A program made the position numbers and the translations under genes. A stretch of 10,084 bases of DNA, from the NCBI GenBank assembly GCA_031267955.1, contig JAIRYB010000108.1, forward strand, positions 1 to 10,084. Reading direction: 5' to 3'. Of the stretch, positions 5,274 to 10,084 are shown in pieces; the first letter of the stretch is position 1, and each line of letters starts with the position of its first letter. Under the pieces are notes generated by a model, which was not told where the DNA came from, searched no databases, and saw only the letters and a program-made list of their open reading frames with translations. Source of the stretch: Spirochaetaceae bacterium. GTDB lineage: Bacteria; Spirochaetota; Spirochaetia; Treponematales; Breznakiellaceae.

Positions 5274-6548
5274 ATGAAAGAGTATCGGAACAGCGATACC
5301 GTAGAATCCGCCTATGCCCTGGCGAAAGAAGTGTACGCCGGGTTCGGCGTGGATACCGGCAAGGCAATCAAGGCGGCGCTGGACATCCCGGTGTCCATCC
5401 ATTGCTGGCAGGGCGACGATGTTACCGGGTTTGAGGGCGCCCAGGGGCTTTCCGGCGGCGGGATTATCGCCACGGGCAATTATCCCGGAAAAGCCCGGAA
5501 CGGTGACGAACTCCGTGCCGACACGGAATTCGCCTTTAGCCTGATCCCCGGGGAGAAGCGGTACAACCTGCACATGTTCTACGCGGAGCCGGACGGCAAG
5601 CCGGTATCCCGCGACAAGCTGGAGCCGGAACATTTCAGAAAATGGATGGACTGGTCAAAGGCGAAAAACATAGCTCTGGATTTCAATTCGTCGTTCTTTT
5701 CCCACCCCCTGGCGGAAGACGCCAGCATGTCCAGCGCGGACAGCGGCATCCGCCGTTTCTGGATAGATCACTGCGCCGCCGCCCGGAAAATCGCGTCCGC
5801 CTTCGGCGCGAACCAAGGCTCGCCCGCGGTACACGATATCTGGCTCCCCGACGGTTCCAAAGACCTGCCCGCGGACAGGCTCGGCCCCAGGCAGCGGCTC
5901 AAAGACGCGCTGGACGAAGTCCTGGCCGCCCCCCTGCCGCCCAAGACCGTCATTGACGCGTTAGAGTGCAAGCTCTTCGGCATAGGAAGCGAATCGTATG
6001 TAGTGGGTTCCCATGAATTCTACATGGGGTACGCGGTACAGAAACAAATATACCTCTGCCTTGACACAGGGCATTTCCACCCTACGGAAACTATCGCCGA
6101 CAAGATCTCCGCGATCGCGCTTTTCGTACCGGGCCTCCTGATCCACTTTAGCCGCGGGTTGCGCTGGGACAGCGATCATGTTACCACATATTCCGACGAT
6201 ACCCGCGAGGTATGCCGGGAGATTGTGCGTACCGGCGTGCTGGGCAGGGTCAATATCGCCCTGGACTATTTTGACGCATCGATCAACCGTATCGCCGCCT
6301 GGGTTATCGGCAGCCGCAGCCTCAGGAAGGCCTTTCTTGAGGCGCTGCTGGAACCCTCTGAACTTCTGGTAGGCGCGGAAAAAGCCGGGAAAAAGCACGA
6401 GCGCCTTGCCCTGCTTGAGGAATTTAAAACATTGCCTTTCTCCGCGGTGTGGGATAAACTCTGCCTTGACACGGGGGTCCCGGTCGGCGCCGGCTGGTTT
6501 GCCCAGGTGGATGATTACGAGGGCAGGGTACTGTTAAAACGCGGATAG
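5274..6548 (+). CDS. rhaA: L-rhamnose isomerase
   Basis: The enzyme converts L-rhamnose to L-rhamnulose, the first step of phosphorylating rhamnose catabolism. The 424 residues match the classical RhaA family (E. coli RhaA is 419) along the whole length: HCWQGDDVTGFE (43-54), ATGNYPGKARN (66-76), FNSSFFSHPLA (137-147), LFGIGSESYVVGSHEFYMGY (234-253), LDTGHFHPTE (263-272), RWDSDHV (297-303) and LDYFDASINRIAAWVIG (330-346). By analogy with E. coli, presumed metal ligands are E231, D264, H291 and D331 for one site and H267, D299 and D301 for the other; all are present. It is the second gene of the operon, 29 bases after the aldolase and 11 bases before the kinase. No truncation or frameshift is seen. 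Isomerases of this family can also act slowly on other sugars, but the operon supports rhamnose. Confidence 0.96.
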   Translation: MKEYRNSDTVESAYALAKEVYAGFGVDTGKAIKAALDIPVSIHCWQGDDVTGFEGAQGLSGGGIIATGNYPGKARNGDELRADTEFAFSLIPGEKRYNLHMFYAEPDGKPVSRDKLEPEHFRKWMDWSKAKNIALDFNSSFFSHPLAEDASMSSADSGIRRFWIDHCAAARKIASAFGANQGSPAVHDIWLPDGSKDLPADRLGPRQRLKDALDEVLAAPLPPKTVIDALECKLFGIGSESYVVGSHEFYMGYAVQKQIYLCLDTGHFHPTETIADKISAIALFVPGLLIHFSRGLRWDSDHVTTYSDDTREVCREIVRTGVLGRVNIALDYFDASINRIAAWVIGSRSLRKAFLEALLEPSELLVGAEKAGKKHERLALLEEFKTLPFSAVWDKLCLDTGVPVGAGWFAQVDDYEGRVLLKRG

Positions 6549-6559
6549 GCGGTAAGGTT

Positions 6560-8071
6560 ATGGATTATATAGCGGTCATTGATATCGGGATGACCAACAA
6601 GAAGGTGGCCGTTTACGATGAATCCCTTTCCCAGGTGGACGCCCGGTACCGGAGTTTTCCGGCGAAAATAACCGACGGCCTTGAGACCCACGATCTGGAG
6701 GCAATGGAGGAATGGTTCCTCGACGAGCTTGCGTCCGTGTCGAAAAAATACCCTGTCAAGGCGATAGCGGTTTCCACCCACGGGGCGAATTTTGTCTGCG
6801 TGGGGAAAGACGGCAGGCCGTCGGTCCCCTGTATTTTCTACACTCATGAGCCGGGCGACGAATTCCATCGCCGTTTCTACGGGCGTTTCGGCAGCCCCGA
6901 AGAGCTTCAGAAAAAAACCGGCACTCCCTATTTAAAAGCCATGATCAACACCGGCAAAGGCGTCCTGTTCGCCATGGAAAAATACCCGGAAGCCTTTAAA
7001 AACACCGAGCATCTGCTCATGTTCCCCCAGTACTGGGGCTTCCGCCTGACCGGCAAAAGCGGGGCCGAGTGCACCTACATGGGCTGCCACGGCTACTTCT
7101 GGGATCAGACGGAGGGCAGGCTTTCCGACGTGGCGGAAAAAATGGGGGTGGCCGGCCTCATGCCCGCGAAGCTCAACCGTTCCTGGGACGTGCTGGGGAC
7201 CGTTACCGGCGAAGTTTCCCGCAGGACAGGCCTGGGCCGGGACGTGATCGTCACCATGGGCATCCACGATTCAAATTCCTCCCTGCTCCCGCATTTCGCC
7301 AAGAAAGGGGAAACCGGCTTCCTTTTAAATTCAACCGGAACCTGGTGCGTCGGCATGAACCCGGTAAAGGAATTCGGCTTTGCCCCGGACGAATTGGGCA
7401 AAGTAGTATTCTTCAATATTTCCGCCTTCGGAAGCCCGGTAAAAACCACGATCTTCCAGGGGGGGTATGAATTTGAAGTCTGGTCGAAGGTACTGATGGC
7501 CCTTCACAAGAGGGACGATCTCCCCCCGTACCGGGAAGATCTGTACCGGCAGCTCCTCGCCGAAAAGAAGGTCTTCCTGCTCCCGGAACTGGTCCAGGGT
7601 TCCGGCCAGTTCCCCCGGTCAAACCCGAGGGTCCGCGAAGACGGCAGGGATTACCACTACGCCGGCATTGCCGGGGAAACCGGTTTTTCCGGGAAAACGC
7701 CGCCCTGTTTTAAGGACTACGAAACCGGCTTCGCGGCGCTGCGCGTGTCCCTGGTAATGCAGTCCCTTACAGGCCTCGAACGCACCGGGCTGGCCCCCGG
7801 TGTGGAAATTTTTACCGAGGGCGGTTTCCGCAAAAACGAGGCTTACAACGCCCTGCTCTCCGCGGGCTTTAAGGACAACCGGGTGTTCCTTACGGATATT
7901 GCCGAAGCCACCGCCCTGGGCGCGGCTATGACGGCCAAGATGGCGCTTACCGGCCAGGGGCTTTTCGATCTTGCCAGGAACTTCGAGATAGACTACCAGG
8001 AAGTGCCGAAAGCCGAAATTCCTGAAATCGCCCCCTACCGCGCGGCCTGGCTGGAGCTTGCCGAACTCTGA
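6560..8071 (+). CDS. FGGY-family sugar kinase, probable L-rhamnulokinase
   Basis: It probably phosphorylates L-rhamnulose at O1 with ATP, linking the isomerase to the aldolase. FGGY features are present: the N-terminal phosphate-binding motif IDIGMTNKKVAVYD (7-20), STHGANFV (72-79), GIHDSNSSLLPH (234-245) with D237 as presumed catalytic base, the adenosine motif NSTGTW (257-262), FTEGGFRKNEAYNALL (418-433) and ATALGAAMTA (450-459). Its 503 residues are normal for the family. The motifs differ from enterobacterial RhaB, so the specificity comes from operon context, not from sequence; another ketose such as fuculose cannot be excluded. ATG 6560 has only a weak ribosome binding site (GGCGG or TAAGG), 11 bases after the isomerase stop, so translational coupling is likely. 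It is the last gene of the operon and converges on gpmI. Confidence 0.88.
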   Translation: MDYIAVIDIGMTNKKVAVYDESLSQVDARYRSFPAKITDGLETHDLEAMEEWFLDELASVSKKYPVKAIAVSTHGANFVCVGKDGRPSVPCIFYTHEPGDEFHRRFYGRFGSPEELQKKTGTPYLKAMINTGKGVLFAMEKYPEAFKNTEHLLMFPQYWGFRLTGKSGAECTYMGCHGYFWDQTEGRLSDVAEKMGVAGLMPAKLNRSWDVLGTVTGEVSRRTGLGRDVIVTMGIHDSNSSLLPHFAKKGETGFLLNSTGTWCVGMNPVKEFGFAPDELGKVVFFNISAFGSPVKTTIFQGGYEFEVWSKVLMALHKRDDLPPYREDLYRQLLAEKKVFLLPELVQGSGQFPRSNPRVREDGRDYHYAGIAGETGFSGKTPPCFKDYETGFAALRVSLVMQSLTGLERTGLAPGVEIFTEGGFRKNEAYNALLSAGFKDNRVFLTDIAEATALGAAMTAKMALTGQGLFDLARNFEIDYQEVPKAEIPEIAPYRAAWLELAEL

Positions 8072-8123
8072 TCGGCCACTGCCGCGCAGAACGCCCGCCG
8101 GCCGCGCGTGAAAGCCCTGCGCG
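8072..8123. other. Convergent intergenic gap with weak GC hairpin
   Basis: This 52-base gap separates the kinase and gpmI stops. GCGCG (8104-8108) can pair with CGCGC (8120-8124) around 11 bases, but there is no T tract on either strand. Termination here is either weak, Rho-dependent or within the neighbouring coding sequence. Confidence 0.3.
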
Positions 8124-9833
8124 CTACTTAAAGCGAAGCGCCGATTTGTCGTAGTCCCCGGGCGGCAGGTAGCCGAGCAGCTCAATCACCGTGGCCGCGA
8201 TAGAACTGATCCCCAGCCCTTCGTTAAGGGACCCATCCCCGGGGTCGTTCCGGTATTCGCCCCGGTATTCCGGATCGTAGACAATGCACGGCACAGGGTT
8301 AAGGCTGTGGCTGGTCTTCGCCTTCGGCGTGCCGTCCGCCTTAAGGGACACCGCGCCGGTCTTCTTGTCGTGTTCGTACATATCGTCGCTGTTCCCGTGA
8401 TCCGCGGTAACCAGCAGCACCGCGCCCGCCCCGTCCGCCGCCTTGGCGATACGGCCAAGCTGAAGATCCATCCCCTCCATGGCGCATATCACTGCCTGGT
8501 AGACCCCGGTGTGGCCGACCATGTCCCCGTTGGGAAAGTTAAGCCGGATAAAATCGTACTTGCCGGAGGAGATCGCCCCGATCACCTGGTCCGCGATTTC
8601 CGCGCACTTCATCCAGGGCCGCTGTTCAAAGGGGACTACGTCACTCTTTATCTCCACATAGGACTCAAGCTTTTCGTCGAATTTGCCCGTGCGGTTACCG
8701 TTGAAAAAGTAGGTGACATGCCCGTACTTCTGGGTTTCAGAGATTGCAAGGGTGCGTACCCCGGTGGCGGCCAGGTATTCGCCCAAGGTGCGGTCAATGG
8801 AAGGGGGGCTTACCAGGTAGCGCCGCGGCACATGAAGGTCCCCGTCGTACTCCATCATCCCCGCGTAGCAGACATCCGGCCTTTTCCCCCGGTCAAATTT
8901 GCCAAAGCCGTCTTCCTCAAAGGCGGCGGTAATCTCAAGCGAGCGGTCCCCCCGGAAGTTGAAGTACACTACGGAATCCCCGTCCTCAATCGTACCGACA
9001 GGGACCGCCCCACCGGCCGCATTTTTTTCGGTTACAACAAATTCCTTCAAGTCCTGATCGATAATGCCCGGAATCTCCTTCCGGTACGTTTCCACCGCTT
9101 CCCTCGCCGAGGAAAACTGCCGCCCCAGGCCGCGGACATGGGTATTCCAGCCCCGTTCCACCATCGCCCAGTCCGCGCCGTAGCGGTCCATGGTAATCCA
9201 CATCCGCCCGCCGCCCGAAGCGATCTTCGCGTCAAAGCCGCCAGCGCTCTGCTCTTTCAGGAATTCCTCAAAAGGGTCGATGTATTCCAGCGCGCTGGTT
9301 TCCCCCACGTCCCGGCCGTCAAAGAGGGTATGGACCCTTACCCGCCTGACCCCGTCCTTCTTCGCCTGCCTTATCATCGCCTTAAGGTGGTCCAGGTGGC
9401 TGTGGACATTGCCGTCGGAAAAAAGCCCGATAAAGTGCAAAGTCCTTGCCCGTTCCGCGCCCCCCCCGGAAGCCCCGCCCGAAGCGTTCGCGACAATGTC
9501 TTTCCATGCCTGCCCCGTGAACATAGCCCCGGACTCAATTGACCGGGATACCAGGGCAGCCCCCTGGCTAAAGACCCGCCCGCATCCCATAGCGTTGTGC
9601 CCGACCTCGCTGTTGCCCATATCGTCATCCGAGGGCAGGCCTACCGCCTTCCCGTGCGCCTTGAGCCTCGTATGCGGGCTTTTCGCGGCAAGCGCGTCAA
9701 GATGGTACATCTTCGAATCGGCCACCGCGTCCCCTTCCCGGTATTTGCCGTAACCAACGCCGTCCATGATAATCAGCACAACCGGCCCCCGGCGGCCCTT
9801 CCAGGCCGGGTTTTTTTTCAACGCTTCCAGCAT
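8124..9833 (-). CDS. gpmI: 2,3-bisphosphoglycerate-independent phosphoglycerate mutase
   Basis: The enzyme interconverts 3- and 2-phosphoglycerate in glycolysis and gluconeogenesis through a phosphoserine intermediate, with two metal ions. Key residues are present: D24 in IIMDGVG, nucleophile S75 in DDDMGNSEVGHNA, HSHLDH (144-149), FDGRD (171-175), RGDRS (294-298), D437 and H441 in NGDMVGHTG, D478 and H479 in TADHGNS, and H509 in KTSHSLNPVP. Length (569) and internal motifs such as ASGGGRMWITMDRY (205-218) and RYLVSPPSIDRTLGEYL (338-354) resemble plant and kinetoplastid enzymes more than the roughly 510-residue enterobacterial and Bacillus type. A Gly/Ala/Ser-rich insertion lies at 116-126. 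ATG 9833 is preceded on the minus strand by AGAGGAG (9839-9845), a good ribosome binding site. It lies downstream of, and in the same direction as, a 5S rRNA gene. Function is very secure. Confidence 0.97.
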   Translation of the reverse strand: MLEALKKNPAWKGRRGPVVLIIMDGVGYGKYREGDAVADSKMYHLDALAAKSPHTRLKAHGKAVGLPSDDDMGNSEVGHNAMGCGRVFSQGAALVSRSIESGAMFTGQAWKDIVANASGGASGGGAERARTLHFIGLFSDGNVHSHLDHLKAMIRQAKKDGVRRVRVHTLFDGRDVGETSALEYIDPFEEFLKEQSAGGFDAKIASGGGRMWITMDRYGADWAMVERGWNTHVRGLGRQFSSAREAVETYRKEIPGIIDQDLKEFVVTEKNAAGGAVPVGTIEDGDSVVYFNFRGDRSLEITAAFEEDGFGKFDRGKRPDVCYAGMMEYDGDLHVPRRYLVSPPSIDRTLGEYLAATGVRTLAISETQKYGHVTYFFNGNRTGKFDEKLESYVEIKSDVVPFEQRPWMKCAEIADQVIGAISSGKYDFIRLNFPNGDMVGHTGVYQAVICAMEGMDLQLGRIAKAADGAGAVLLVTADHGNSDDMYEHDKKTGAVSLKADGTPKAKTSHSLNPVPCIVYDPEYRGEYRNDPGDGSLNEGLGISSIAATVIELLGYLPPGDYDKSALRFK

Positions 9834-9838
9834 AGCAA

Positions 9839-9845
9839 CTCCTCT
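9839..9845 (-). promoter_or_regulatory. Ribosome binding site of gpmI
   Basis: The minus strand reads AGAGGAG, five bases before the ATG at 9833. It is the only strong Shine-Dalgarno match nearby and supports this start. Confidence 0.85.
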
Positions 9846-9869
9846 AAGCCTTGTTTTAAGCTATAACAA

Positions 9870-9875
9870 AGTATA
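9870..9875 (-). promoter_or_regulatory. Candidate -10 box for gpmI
   Basis: The minus strand reads TATACT, 36 bases before the gpmI ATG. With a 17-base spacer, the -35 position (TCGAAT) matches consensus poorly, so this is a tentative call. Confidence 0.3.
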
Positions 9876-9913
9876 CCGGAAATCCCGCTTTTATTCGAGA
9901 GGCGGATTTTGGC

Positions 9914-9938
9914 GCATAATTTGATCCAAATAGTATGC
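9914..9938. repeat. Imperfect 10-base-pair dyad between 5S rRNA and gpmI
   Basis: GCATA-ATTTG (9914-9923) pairs with CAAAT-ag-TATGC (9927-9938), with a three-base loop and a two-base bulge. It could be an operator ahead of gpmI, a processing signal of the rRNA transcript, or part of its termination region. Confidence 0.35.
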
Positions 9939-9969
9939 TTGTTTCGGAGTATTTTTGCGAGTCAGATTT

Positions 9970-9981
9970 AAAAACAAAAAA
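9970..9981 (-). terminator. T tract immediately after 5S rRNA
   Basis: The minus strand reads six T, a G and five T directly after the 5S 3' end. No separate hairpin precedes it. The terminal helix of 5S (3' strand GCCGCCGGGC) would have to act as the terminator stem. This is plausible, but its 5' strand lies outside the window. Confidence 0.5.
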
Positions 9982-10084
9982 GCCCGGCGGCTACCTACTT
10001 TCCCGCGTCTTCAGGGCGCAGTATCATCGGCGTAGGAGGGCTTGACTTCCGTGTTCGGAAAGGGAACGGGTATGGCGCCTCCAC
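9982..10084 (-). rRNA. rrf: 5S ribosomal RNA (5' end outside window)
   Basis: The minus strand carries the hallmark 5S sequence: CCGTTCCC, then CCGAACACGGAAGTCAAGCC (the loop B/C region), CTCCTACGCCGATGATACTG, and GGGAAAGTAGGTAGCCGCC near the 3' end. About 103 bases are visible; the usual length is 110-120, so only the start of the molecule (the 5' strand of helix I) is missing. It should be the last gene of an rRNA operon lying beyond the right edge and read leftward. Confidence 0.96.

Noticed and set aside
8307..9542. 411-residue open frame on the plus strand opposite gpmI
   Set aside because: gpmI has every catalytic motif on the minus strand. The opposite frame has no recognisable domain and is a GC-skew shadow.

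Overview
The window is ordinary-looking chromosomal DNA from a GC-rich bacterium. A treponeme-like spirochaete is my best guess. I base this on general resemblance only: a RecA with a long Pro/Ala tail, a plant/kinetoplastid-type phosphoglycerate mutase, and a small coiled-coil plus PD-(D/E)XK protein of a kind I associate with spirochaetes and cyanobacteria. No single marker proves the phylum.

Layout, left to right. Bases 1-1355 (+) hold the 3' part of a fused NAD(P)HX epimerase/dehydratase gene, a metabolite-repair enzyme cut by the window edge. A candidate promoter then leads into a 207-residue protein (1413-2036, +) with an 11-residue-repeat coiled coil and a PD-(D/E)XK-like nuclease core. 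Next comes a 462-base region without a convincing gene. It holds several inverted repeats, one of them a structured element ending in a long T tract. recA (2499-3851, +) follows, with a GTG start and a 100-residue Pro/Ala/Gly tail carrying two AT-hook-like motifs. Its downstream spacer (3852-4116) contains two perfect AT-rich stem-loops and a short direct repeat.

Bases 4117-8071 (+) form a tight three-gene L-rhamnose-type catabolic operon: a RhaE-like class II aldolase lacking the usual C-terminal dehydrogenase domain, a RhaA-type L-rhamnose isomerase, and an FGGY sugar kinase. The gaps are 29 and 11 bases, so the genes are probably co-transcribed. Together they would turn L-rhamnose into L-rhamnulose, then rhamnulose-1-phosphate, then dihydroxyacetone phosphate plus L-lactaldehyde. 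The first product would feed the glycolytic step of the next gene. No transporter, mutarotase, regulator or lactaldehyde-handling enzyme lies in the window.

On the minus strand, converging on the kinase, is gpmI (8124-9833), cofactor-independent phosphoglycerate mutase. Upstream of it and in the same direction is the end of an rRNA operon: the 3' part of a 5S rRNA (9982 to the window edge), followed at once by a T tract. gpmI is thus the first gene after a ribosomal RNA operon.

I see no CRISPR array, insertion sequence, prophage gene or obviously new defence system. The most unusual things are the RecA tail, the structured element before recA, the paired stem-loops after recA, and the stand-alone RhaE-type aldolase.
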